Source: Limiplasma sp036652695 (GTDB taxonomy: Bacteria > Bacillota > Clostridia > Christensenellales > Aristaeellaceae). Taken from it: DNA of 64,000 bases. Every line of letters begins with the position of its first letter. The stretch's first letter is position 1. A program made the position numbers and the translations under genes. The DNA is taken from the NCBI GenBank assembly GCA_036652695.1, contig JAVVVJ010000004.1, positions 13,440 to 77,439 of the forward strand, in the 5' to 3' direction. This document shows positions 50,959-58,816 of the stretch, in pieces. Below the pieces are notes generated by a model. The model ran no database searches. It had not been told where the DNA came from and saw nothing but the letters and a program-made list of their open reading frames with translations.

Positions 50959-52188
50959 TCAGTATTCGCTGCCCGCCACGGGCGTATAAATCGGCTGCGG
51001 TTCCTGCTGCAAATCCAACTCGCCGGTCAAGGTATCCACCGCCTGCTTCATGCGCGCAAGGGAGGCTGTAAGCTCCTCCAGCTGGAGAGCCATATCGCCA
51101 TTGGCGCGCTCCGCGGTGGCGAAGGAGGAAGCGCGTTCTTCGCGCCCGCGCCGCATTTCCACGTTCCAATCGCTCATCTGCTTTGCCATGTCGCTACTGG
51201 CAAGCTGCATTACGCGCGCATCCTCGGCAAGCGTGCGCGCGGTGGCGAGCGTATCTTGCAGATTCTTCTGCGTTTGCATCTGCCCCTGATTAACGATGTT
51301 CATCGTATCACCAAGCGCGGTCATCTGGCCGCTCAAGGAAGTGTTAAGCTGCTGCACGAACTGACCAACGATGCGCCGGATGCCCTCTACCTGCTCCTGC
51401 GTAGCGCCCTTGATGAAGGTATCCAGCGATTGCGTCAGCGGCGCCATAGCGCGACCCAGCGCCATTTCCAGCGATGCGGCCACGTGGCTGCCGACGCTCT
51501 CCGCCAGCCGCGACATGCGCGCGTCCTCATCCTGCTTTTGGCACATGAGCTGCACCTCGGGCTGAAGCGGTCGCGGCATAGCCAGCTCATAAAACGCGTC
51601 CTCAAAATTATCCAGTGCGCGGCATGCGCGGCCGGATGCCATGCGATTAAACATATTGAAGAAAAGCGAGCAGGAAATGCCCGCCACAGAGGTGGCAAAC
51701 GCAAAGCGCATGCCGCTCAAAAGCGTGGGAATGCTTTTGATGGTGCCCTCGGCGTTCGTAAAATTAACGCCGCTGAGACCCTCCATCATGCCCAAAAACG
51801 TGCCCAGAATACCCAAAGAGGTCAGCAGCCCCGGTATAAGCTCCGCCAGCTGCGCGTGACCCGGCTTATCAGCAGCGCTATCCTCATTGATGTATTCTCT
51901 AAGATCGCAGGGCATGCCCCGCAGATCCAGCTGTGCGGCATTCAACAAAAACTGCTGCCATTCATTGCGCAAGGAGCGGCCTAAAAAGCGTGCCTCACGC
52001 CAAAGCGGGCGCTCGCCAGCCGCCGTGCTCTTTTCCAGCTTGACGACCGCGCGGTTCAAAAGCGCGGCATTGCGCAGCAGGGGATAGATGCATTTGCATA
52101 TGCCAACCAGCGTCACAAGCGCAATGGCAAGGTATACCAGCGTCTCGGACAAGCCAGAGGTCAATTTGGCGAGTAGTTCTGTTGGCAC
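50959..52188 (-). CDS. MotA/TolQ/ExbB/ZorA-like proton channel protein
   Basis: 409 residues. Three helices: about 13-37, 112-136 (AELIPGLLTSLGILGTFLGMMEGL) and 150-178 (SIPTLLSGMRFAFATSVAGISCSLFFNMF), the ExbB/TolQ layout with conserved Pro and Thr in the pore helices. The last 200 residues are a cytoplasmic helical tail with coiled-coil character (VGSHVAASLEMALGRAM, LEELTASLARMKQAVDTLTGELDLQ), longer than in ExbB and like a short ZorA tail. Start is GTG at 52188, eight bases after a full AAGGAGGTG. First gene of the three-gene operon. Confidence 0.88.
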   Translation of the reverse strand: MPTELLAKLTSGLSETLVYLAIALVTLVGICKCIYPLLRNAALLNRAVVKLEKSTAAGERPLWREARFLGRSLRNEWQQFLLNAAQLDLRGMPCDLREYINEDSAADKPGHAQLAELIPGLLTSLGILGTFLGMMEGLSGVNFTNAEGTIKSIPTLLSGMRFAFATSVAGISCSLFFNMFNRMASGRACRALDNFEDAFYELAMPRPLQPEVQLMCQKQDEDARMSRLAESVGSHVAASLEMALGRAMAPLTQSLDTFIKGATQEQVEGIRRIVGQFVQQLNTSLSGQMTALGDTMNIVNQGQMQTQKNLQDTLATARTLAEDARVMQLASSDMAKQMSDWNVEMRRGREERASSFATAERANGDMALQLEELTASLARMKQAVDTLTGELDLQQEPQPIYTPVAGSEY

Positions 52189-52228
52189 TCAAGGCACCTC
52201 CTTAGGTTGTTCAATAAGGATACGTATT

Positions 52229-52257
52229 ATCTTAACACTTTTTTCACACATTGTAAA
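52229..52257 (-). promoter_or_regulatory. Sigma-A promoter of the stator operon
   Basis: Minus strand TTTACA (52252-52257), 17 bases, TAAGAT (52229-52234), about 40 bases before the GTG start. Confidence 0.68.
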
Positions 52258-52304
52258 TGCTTTTGGAATCAGATACAAATGCTACGGGAATACCTACGCC
52301 TCCA

Positions 52305-52634
52305 TTATACAAAATCTTCCCGCATGGGGGTGAAGATATCAATCAGTACACCCGCTTCCATGCAAAGGGTGCCGTGGGGAAGGTTCTCGGGGAACGCAAT
52401 GGAATCGCCCTCGCCCACCTCCACCGTATCGCCATCAATGGTGAACCGAAATTTTCCACACTTCACGTAGGTGCTTTGCAGGTGGGGGTGGGTGTGTACG
52501 CTTCCAACAGCACCCTGCGCAAAGCGCACCTCCACAATCATCAGCTTTTCGTGATAGGCAAGCACCTTGCGGCTTACACCGCCGCCTAGCTCCTTTAGCG
52601 CGATGTCCTTGGCAAGCGCAATTTTCGCTTCCAT
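52305..52634 (-). CDS. Cupin-domain protein
   Basis: 109-residue single-domain cupin. Metal ligands are seen in GSVHTHPHLQSTYV and in the second motif ENLPHGTLCMEAGVLIDIFTP; the conserved Glu of motif 1 is replaced, so the metal site may be altered. Function could be a small isomerase, dioxygenase or sugar-binding regulator; not determinable. AAAAGGAGAGG precedes the ATG at 52634. Confidence 0.88.
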   Translation of the reverse strand: MEAKIALAKDIALKELGGGVSRKVLAYHEKLMIVEVRFAQGAVGSVHTHPHLQSTYVKCGKFRFTIDGDTVEVGEGDSIAFPENLPHGTLCMEAGVLIDIFTPMREDFV

Positions 52635-52669
52635 TATTGTCCTCTCCTTTTTTGATCTTGGATTTTTGC

Positions 52670-52698
52670 ATTATAGCAAAAGCGCTTGCAAGTAGCAA
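52670..52698 (-). promoter_or_regulatory. Sigma-A promoter of the cupin gene
   Basis: Minus strand TTGCTA (52693-52698), 17 bases, TATAAT (52670-52675). Confidence 0.65.
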
Positions 52699-52725
52699 CA
52701 ATCAGCACTGATTTGCAAGCGTTTT
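52678..52725. promoter_or_regulatory. Inverted pair of TTGCAAGCG motifs
   Basis: AAAAGCGCTTGCAA (52678-52691) and TTGCAAGCGTTTT (52713-52725) are inverted copies differing by one base, placed between the divergent cupin and sigma genes and overlapping the cupin promoter spacer. Each resembles a cre half-palindrome, so CcpA or another LacI-type protein may bind. Confidence 0.45.
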
Positions 52726-52856
52726 GCCAGCTCCTTTTCATTTGCCCCTTCTCATGCTATCCTGTTTGCGACAAAAATTTTTGACGACCATACTTTTCAC
52801 CAAAAACCTGCGTCTTGGTAGGTGAAGCCGGTTATCACAGGCAAAGGAGGAAGCCC

Positions 52857-53324
52857 ATGGATGAGAAAAGCTTTACGGACGCGGTGAATCAACATCGGGA
52901 TTTGCTGTACCGCGTTTCCTATACCGTGCTGCACAATAGCGAAGATTGCGCGGACGCGCTGCAAGATGCGCTGATGAAGGCATGGCAGCGGCTGAACACG
53001 TTACGGGATGACACACGCTTTCGAAGCTGGATGACCTGCATTGTGGTGAATTGCAGCAGGGACATACTGCGAAAACGCAAGGTGCGCTTGACAGAACTGA
53101 CGGAGGACATTCCCGCGCCGCAGGTTGAAAACGCGCACTTGGACGATACCTTGCAGCGACTGGATAACCGCCTGCGTCTGCCGCTAACGCTGCATTACAT
53201 GGAAGGGTTGTCCGTTCAAGAAATAGCGGATGCGCTTCGTTTGCCGCAAGGCACGGTGAAGAACCGAATGCACCGAGGGCGGCAAAAGCTGGCCGAACTT
53301 TTGGGCGAGGAGGAATTGGTATGA
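52857..53324 (+). CDS. ECF-type RNA polymerase sigma factor
   Basis: 155-residue ECF sigma factor. Region 2: residues 8-75 with HRDLLYRVSYTVLHNSEDCADALQDALMKAW and FRSWMTCIVVNCSRDILRK. Region 4: about 98-150 with LTLHYMEGLSVQEIADALRLPQGTVKNRMHRGRQKL. AAAGGAGGAAGCCC precedes the ATG at 52857. Its stop overlaps the next ATG (ATGA), coupling it to its likely anti-sigma partner. The operon also makes two secreted proteins, so it may report a cell-envelope signal. Confidence 0.94.
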   Translation: MDEKSFTDAVNQHRDLLYRVSYTVLHNSEDCADALQDALMKAWQRLNTLRDDTRFRSWMTCIVVNCSRDILRKRKVRLTELTEDIPAPQVENAHLDDTLQRLDNRLRLPLTLHYMEGLSVQEIADALRLPQGTVKNRMHRGRQKLAELLGEEELV

Positions 53325-54409
53325 TGCTTACGCAAGAAACGCTGCTCAAGGCGTATCCCCATGTGCCAACGCAGGTTAACGCAAGGATTGATAGGACGCT
53401 GGAGGCCATTCATCGGCAGGCGGCTCAACAGGCATCGCAACAGCCGCCCAAACGCTATGCGGTTCGTTTGCGCTTTGCAACGGTGCTAGTGGTTTTGCTG
53501 CTTATGCTAGTCACCTTTGGCATTGCGGCAGGGCTTCATTATGGCGTGTTCGACTTTATGCGCGAGCTGTTCGAGCAAGGCGACGTATTGCCGGAAGCGC
53601 AGCAGCTGGTGCAAAACGACCTTGCCACATTGCAAACAGAACACACGCAAATCAAGCTGACCCAAGCCGTCTATGACGGTGGCAATTTGCGGCTGGTGTA
53701 CAGCGTGCAGGTCAAGGGTCGTACAGCGCCCATCACCTCGCAAGAATTAAACGACGAGGACAGCGCCTTCCGTCAGGCATTGGCAGCGGATGGGGTCAGT
53801 TCATGGGGCTGCGATTGCTTTTACCTTGATGGAGTGGAATACGGCATGACAAACGGGTCAACCAGCGCAACTTTACCCGGCACGGAGAATGGAGAGGCGC
53901 TATGCTATCTGGACTTGTATCTTGGTTCCTCCAACATTGCTCCTCAAAAGGATTTTGCAGTTCGTTTGCCCATTGTTCGCAAAGCGGACAGGGAAATGAA
54001 AACCTTGGATTTTATGGTGCGGGTAGGTGTGGAAGCGCCCACAACCGCGGCGACAAGACAGGTACAGGGCGCGACGGTGACGGTTCGCAACGCTTCCCTT
54101 TCGCCTGTGCGGGCTTATGTGAACCTGCATATTGAAAAGGACGAAAGCACATCAGCAAAAGCGTTTGAGCTGTTGTTAGCCGATTGGCAGGATGCGGTGC
54201 TGGTGGACGGGCAGGGCAACGAGTTAACCACGCTATCCGAATTTCAGGTGGATGCGTTGCAAGAGGGACAATCTGCCGATTACAGCTTTATCTTTTTACC
54301 CACAGCTGTAACCCGGGTTTGGATTGCACCAACGATTATTGACGATAGCGACCAATGGGTTGTGGATATGACACAAGGGATTGAGCTAAAGCAGGAGGAT
54401 AAAAAATAA
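53321..54409 (+). CDS. Membrane anti-sigma factor-like protein
   Basis: 362 residues: cytoplasmic 1-50, one helix at 52-72 (FATVLVVLLLMLVTFGIAAGL), external domain 75-362. The topology, the 4-base overlap with the sigma gene and the external strand-rich region with LVYSVQVKG resemble DUF4179-type anti-sigma factors. The cytoplasmic part is short (MMLTQETLLKAYPHVPTQVNARIDRTLEAI) and would hold the sigma factor. Family assignment is from topology and context more than from motif. Confidence 0.78.
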   Translation: MMLTQETLLKAYPHVPTQVNARIDRTLEAIHRQAAQQASQQPPKRYAVRLRFATVLVVLLLMLVTFGIAAGLHYGVFDFMRELFEQGDVLPEAQQLVQNDLATLQTEHTQIKLTQAVYDGGNLRLVYSVQVKGRTAPITSQELNDEDSAFRQALAADGVSSWGCDCFYLDGVEYGMTNGSTSATLPGTENGEALCYLDLYLGSSNIAPQKDFAVRLPIVRKADREMKTLDFMVRVGVEAPTTAATRQVQGATVTVRNASLSPVRAYVNLHIEKDESTSAKAFELLLADWQDAVLVDGQGNELTTLSEFQVDALQEGQSADYSFIFLPTAVTRVWIAPTIIDDSDQWVVDMTQGIELKQEDKK

Positions 54410-54411
54410 TC

Positions 54412-55623
54412 ATGCGTATGAAGCAATGGATTGCAACGGCGCTTGCCTTGATGACACTAATGCCCACGGTGGGCTACGCCAAAGAAGCATATATCAACAT
54501 TCAGGAGCTTGGGGAGCAAAGCCAAAGCGGATGGAAGCAGACCTATAAAACCAAGTGGCGCACGGTGGAGATTGACGCAAAGGTACTTGTACCGCAGATT
54601 GAAAAAATGCCTGTTCTGCTGGTGGCAGACGGTGTGCAAAGACCGCTGGTAACCACGCAGGCCTGGAAGGAATCCGGTGAACAACCCTTTCAAGCTGGAT
54701 GGTACAATGATATGCCAACGTACCCCCGTAAACAGGATGGGAAACGACTGAATAAAGATACAGAACCCAAAGAGGTGTACAGCAGTGGCTTTGCCCCAGA
54801 AAATACCTATGTGCCCATGAGCGATAGAACCTTCGGGGAAATCTGCGACAGGGTGGAAAACGCTATCACCCAAGCAGGCTATGATGCTTCCACTTTCACG
54901 TTTCGCAATCCAACACGGCTGGATTCGAGCCACATGTTTTACTATGGCTATAAAAAAGACGCGCTTCCCGGTGATATGAGCTTTCAATTTCGGTCTCTTT
55001 TGAATGATACGCCCGTACTTTCCCATATTTACATGGCGGTAATCGACCATTACAATGGCGAGAGCCGGGAAGGTGAAATGCTTGAAATACCTCGTTCACA
55101 AGCGTCCTACAGCGCTTACGATGACAAAATTTACACGCTATCTCTTTGGCTGGCAAAGCCAGTGGAAACAATTGCCGAAGATGTTCCCCTTTGTTCCTTT
55201 GATCAGGTGATTGCCGCCATCCAGCCGGAAATCATGGACGGTCACATTCGAAAAATCTATGAGGTGGAACTTGGTTATGTGCTCTACAACGAGCCGGGCG
55301 TATACTATTCTCGCAAAACGCAAATGGTGGAGGGAAGAAACACCAAAGAGGAAATGGAAGCCGACAGTATTCAAAGAACAAAAGAACACGCTGCCGCCCG
55401 TTACTATGCCCGTCCCATGTGGCAAATCAACTGTCTGTGGGTGAAAAGCCCCAGCGGCAAGCTGCGCGAAACCGCTTCCTATACCACAGACGAGCGTAAC
55501 ACGCTGGACTATTACCAGCTCCTTGTGGACGCTCAAACAGGCGAGCTGATACAGGAAAGCACCGCTTATGACCGCTGCGAATACAAGGGATTCCTCTCGT
55601 GGGAGAACGTCTCCAAAAAATGA
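54412..55623 (+). CDS. Secreted protein of unknown function (paralogue 1)
   Basis: 403 residues with a signal peptide (MRMKQWIATALALMTLMPTVGYA before KEAY). The mature protein starts YINIQELGEQSQSGWKQTYKTKWRTVEIDAKV and has no recognised enzyme motif. It is similar to the next protein over its length: both have SGW/EGWHKTY near the start, a central PLCSF/PLLSF segment before a repeated AI.PEI/VLEKQIEAG stretch, and WE(N/D)V at the end. Two bases after the anti-sigma gene, so part of its operon. It may be a ligand or regulator of the external anti-sigma domain. Confidence 0.8.
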   Translation: MRMKQWIATALALMTLMPTVGYAKEAYINIQELGEQSQSGWKQTYKTKWRTVEIDAKVLVPQIEKMPVLLVADGVQRPLVTTQAWKESGEQPFQAGWYNDMPTYPRKQDGKRLNKDTEPKEVYSSGFAPENTYVPMSDRTFGEICDRVENAITQAGYDASTFTFRNPTRLDSSHMFYYGYKKDALPGDMSFQFRSLLNDTPVLSHIYMAVIDHYNGESREGEMLEIPRSQASYSAYDDKIYTLSLWLAKPVETIAEDVPLCSFDQVIAAIQPEIMDGHIRKIYEVELGYVLYNEPGVYYSRKTQMVEGRNTKEEMEADSIQRTKEHAAARYYARPMWQINCLWVKSPSGKLRETASYTTDERNTLDYYQLLVDAQTGELIQESTAYDRCEYKGFLSWENVSKK

Positions 55624-55664
55624 AAAGCAATTCGCAAATAATACATAGTAAAGAAGGAACATTC

Positions 55665-56795
55665 ATGAAAAAATGCCTCTCTTTTATGGTGATCCTAACC
55701 ATAGCCCTAACACCCTTGTTTGCCTTGGCACAAGCCCAGCCAACCTTCGCCGATTGCGTTTCTTTGCCCGAGCTAAGCGCGCAGGCGCTGGAGGGCTGGC
55801 ACAAAACCTATACAGCGCATGGGCGAGAGGTGGTTGCCAATGTGGACATACGCCGGATGCCGCAGGCGGATACTTGCCCGATTGTGGAAATAGAAGAACA
55901 GGACGTTGACCCGGCCTTGCTGGAAAAATTTCAAGGAAAAGATAATCGCGCGGAAGCCTCAACCAAATGGCATTCGGTTGAAATCGCCGTGGATAGCAAA
56001 CGAAAATCGTGGTATTTGAAGGGCTATTCCGGGATGTATGCTGGAAAATTGGACAGAGATGAACGCTACCTTGCAGATGGCGAAATTCCAACGGACAAGC
56101 CGGAGGGGCTGGACTGTACCTACAAGCAGCTGATGGAAACGCTCAATGGACATTTGAAGCTGCTGATTGGACGAAGCGTTGACGATTACCAACTGAATCC
56201 AGTGAGCATGGGCGGCGTCAACTGGACGGCGAAGAAGAAGGACGGCCGCATTATACGCGGCAAGCCCATTACCGTCAGTGGCAGCTGGCACGTGAATGGA
56301 TGGTTGAAGGTGCACGGTATCCCCCTGCAATGCGCGTGGGAAGGCCCCTATGGATATATGACTTTCAATTACTATGGAGAAAACTGCTACACTTTCATCG
56401 CACACCCGATTCGGGAGAAAACGCTCGTTGCAGACGATGTACCTCTGCTATCCTTTGCCGCGTTCAAGGCCGTGCTTGAAAAGCAGATTGAAGCAGGAAT
56501 GCTGCGAGGTGTGGACGAGATGCAGTTTTGCTATCTTCCCTTTCTGCAAAAGGACGCGGAAGGTTCACACTGGATTCTCCAGCCGGTATGGCGGGTGCTT
56601 TGCGGCTACACCAAAGACCCAAGCAAGGAGCAGGTAATGCCCTATTATGCAAAGCGCGATACGGACGGTTCTCTCACCGTGCCGGAGGAATACGGTGATG
56701 CCTTCTACAACGCGCAAACCGGCGAGATGATACAGGTTGAATACACACAACCGCATCCTGCTTATGAAATGCTCACTTGGGAGGATGTCCGCTAA
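55665..56795 (+). CDS. Secreted protein of unknown function (paralogue 2)
   Basis: 376 residues with a signal peptide (MKKCLSFMVILTIALTPLFALA before QAQPT). Mature part begins DCVSLPELSAQALEGWHKTYTAHGREVVANVDI. Shared landmarks with the previous protein are PLLSFAAFKAVLEKQIEAGMLRGVDEMQFCY (PLCSFDQVIAA there), WILQPVWRVLCGYT and DAFYNAQTGEMIQVE, and the ending LTWEDVR. AAGAAGGAAC precedes the ATG at 55665. Tandem duplication is likely. Function unknown. Confidence 0.8.
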   Translation: MKKCLSFMVILTIALTPLFALAQAQPTFADCVSLPELSAQALEGWHKTYTAHGREVVANVDIRRMPQADTCPIVEIEEQDVDPALLEKFQGKDNRAEASTKWHSVEIAVDSKRKSWYLKGYSGMYAGKLDRDERYLADGEIPTDKPEGLDCTYKQLMETLNGHLKLLIGRSVDDYQLNPVSMGGVNWTAKKKDGRIIRGKPITVSGSWHVNGWLKVHGIPLQCAWEGPYGYMTFNYYGENCYTFIAHPIREKTLVADDVPLLSFAAFKAVLEKQIEAGMLRGVDEMQFCYLPFLQKDAEGSHWILQPVWRVLCGYTKDPSKEQVMPYYAKRDTDGSLTVPEEYGDAFYNAQTGEMIQVEYTQPHPAYEMLTWEDVR

Positions 56796-56808
56796 GCAAT
56801 CAAGAAGT

Positions 56809-56838
56809 CGGCTAGGGCGTAATGCCCTAGCCGATTTC
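56809..56838 (+). terminator. Terminator of the ECF sigma operon
   Basis: CGGCTAGGGC (56809-56818), loop GTAAT, GCCCTAGCCG (56824-56833), then ATTTCT. A 10-bp perfect stem 14 bases past the stop codon. Confidence 0.82.
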
Positions 56839-57214
56839 TCACGGCACATATCAATTTACAACACAGAGCGATTGCCCTGAAGCCGGCAGCAGGAACAGTG
56901 TTGCTAATTACCAAGCGTCATGATATAATCCCATTGCTGGCGGTATTGTCATATGCTGATGCGTTCATCCGCAAAATCCATTCACTTTTACGATACACCC
57001 GCTTTTACTTTGCACCGCTCCGCGGCAGAACGATGGGGTGATCGTAATACTGCCTGATGAGGCACAGAACATAGCACTCCATCAAGGACGCCGTGTTTTT
57101 TCTTGTTGTAGGTGCAAGACCGCTGCTACGCGTCGCTAAGCTCTGTATGGTGGCACATTTTGCAGCCAATGCAAAAAACAAGAGGCTAAGCTCCTCGATT
57201 GGAGAAACGCATTC
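56839..57214 (+). promoter_or_regulatory. Promoter and long leader of the diguanylate cyclase gene
   Basis: TTGCTA (56901-56906), 17 bases, TATAAT (56924-56929) would give a leader of about 280 bases before the ATG at 57215. The leader holds a repeated GCTAAGCTC (near 57147 and 57186) and no open frame with a ribosome site. I see no match to a known riboswitch, including cyclic di-GMP types. Confidence 0.5.
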
Positions 57215-58690
57215 ATGAAAAAGAAGCTGCTATTTCAAACGTACGTTGCGATTGGCTTAACCTTGACGATTGGGTTTTGTATCATCATTTGGATGAACGA
57301 AGCAACGTTTCGCAAGGTATCCAACGAGAGTATTGAAAATATCGGGCGGCTCACATCCTCCAATATCTATGCGGAAATTGACAACGATTTGACCAAGCCG
57401 ATTTACGTATCCCAAACCATGGCAAACGATACCTTTCTAAAGCATTGGCTTCACAATGAAGAAGCGCATATGGGTGATATGGAGTACCAGCAACGCCTGA
57501 CCGAATATCTGAGCGCGTTTCGAGAAAAGTATCATTATGATTCCGTGTTTATGGTTTCCGCAAAGAGCGATACGTATTATTATTTTGGTGGAGTCAACAA
57601 AATCGTCAGCCATAGCGATGCCCATGATGTGTGGTATTATGACTTTTTGCGTAGTGAAAAGCTCTATGACCTGAATGTAGACAACGATGAAGCAGCAGAA
57701 AATGAACTTACTGTTTTTGTGAATTGCCGGATTAATGCCGCCGATGGCACGTTGCTAGGCGTGGTTGGCGTTGGCGTAAAGATGAGCCAGCTCCAGCAGC
57801 TTTTGCAGGGCTTTGAGGATCGTTTTGAGTTGCAGACATTTCTCATCAATCCACAGGGAGACGTGCAAATTCATACGGATTCAAGCAAGATTGAGCAAAT
57901 GAACTTTTTTGATTCCAGCACGGTTTCTTCGTACAAAGATGAAATTTTGCGCAACAAGGAAGCGTTGACGATCTTGTGGTATCCGGAAAATCAAGTGGAT
58001 CACTGCCTGATTACGCGATATATTGATAACCTGGATTGGTATTTGGTGGTGGAAAAGGATACGCGCGACGTGGTGAGTACCTTCCAACGGCTGATTACAA
58101 AAAATGTTGTGGTTGCACTGCTCATTTTGATGTGCATCTTGCTATTGTGCATCCAATTGGTTCGCCGCCATGATCGCGTAATCATAAAGCTGGCCACAAC
58201 CGATGAGCTGACGAAGCTCCCAAACCGAAAGTGGTTTGGGGATTTGCTGGATCGCTATAAGGCGAAAAACGGCAACAACCATAGCTATCTATTCATTGTG
58301 GATATTGACCGTTTCAAAACGATCAACGATACAAAAGGGCATCTCTTTGGCGATCAGATTCTATGCGAGGTAAGCGCGTTGCTGTTGGAGACGTTTGGCA
58401 CGAATGGAATTGTGGCGCGGTGGGGTGGGGATGAGTTCATTGGCATTTTTGAAAGCACGAGTGTGGGCATTGATGAAAAATATCAGTATCTGCAAGCGCG
58501 GCTTGCTGAGCATAACAAGGCGATTGGCATGGAGATCAGCGTCAGCTTTGGGGTGACTGACTATCATGCTGATGTGGCATTTGATGATTTGCTTGGAAAA
58601 GCGGACGCGGCGCTTTACAGAGCCAAGCAGAAAAACGGGAATTCAATCGTCTATGATAACGATATCGCGTGTTGCTCGAAAAAAGAGTAA
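57215..58690 (+). CDS. Sensor diguanylate cyclase (dCache-type sensor plus GGDEF)
   Basis: 491 residues. Helices at about 7-27 and 290-312 flank a 260-residue external sensor with the dCache pattern (VWYYDFLRSEKLYDLNVDND, GVVGVGVKMSQLQQLL). The GGDEF domain (325-485) has TTDELTKLPNRKWF, DIDRFKTINDTKGHLFGDQILC and the intact RWGGDEFIGIF, so it should be active. An I-site RxxD is not obvious. It would make cyclic di-GMP in response to an outside small molecule. Base composition is more AT-rich than neighbouring genes. Transcription ends in a strong terminator. Confidence 0.92.
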   Translation: MKKKLLFQTYVAIGLTLTIGFCIIIWMNEATFRKVSNESIENIGRLTSSNIYAEIDNDLTKPIYVSQTMANDTFLKHWLHNEEAHMGDMEYQQRLTEYLSAFREKYHYDSVFMVSAKSDTYYYFGGVNKIVSHSDAHDVWYYDFLRSEKLYDLNVDNDEAAENELTVFVNCRINAADGTLLGVVGVGVKMSQLQQLLQGFEDRFELQTFLINPQGDVQIHTDSSKIEQMNFFDSSTVSSYKDEILRNKEALTILWYPENQVDHCLITRYIDNLDWYLVVEKDTRDVVSTFQRLITKNVVVALLILMCILLLCIQLVRRHDRVIIKLATTDELTKLPNRKWFGDLLDRYKAKNGNNHSYLFIVDIDRFKTINDTKGHLFGDQILCEVSALLLETFGTNGIVARWGGDEFIGIFESTSVGIDEKYQYLQARLAEHNKAIGMEISVSFGVTDYHADVAFDDLLGKADAALYRAKQKNGNSIVYDNDIACCSKKE

Positions 58691-58694
58691 CAGC

Positions 58695-58742
58695 AAAAAG
58701 CGCCCCAGGCTGGCACAACGATGCGGCCTGAGGCGCTTTTTT
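58695..58742. terminator. Bidirectional terminator
   Basis: AAAAAGCGCC (58695-58704) pairs with GGCGCTTTTTT (58732-58742), with an inner CAGGC/GCCTG stem. T tracts on both strands suit the convergent GGDEF and MFS genes. Confidence 0.88.
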
Positions 58743-58816
58743 GTGGAAGAACGGGAACGTGACTGCTGGCATTCATGCCGGATTCCCGAAACGCTAAGCC
58801 AGAACCGCCTACTCGC

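Noticed and set aside
49324..52188. Calling the stator operon a complete Zorya defence system
   Set aside because: ZorC/ZorD or ZorE are absent within the window, so only the stator part is similar.
56930..57214. Cyclic di-GMP riboswitch in the cyclase leader
   Set aside because: I could not find the conserved core of either class; left as an unexplained leader.
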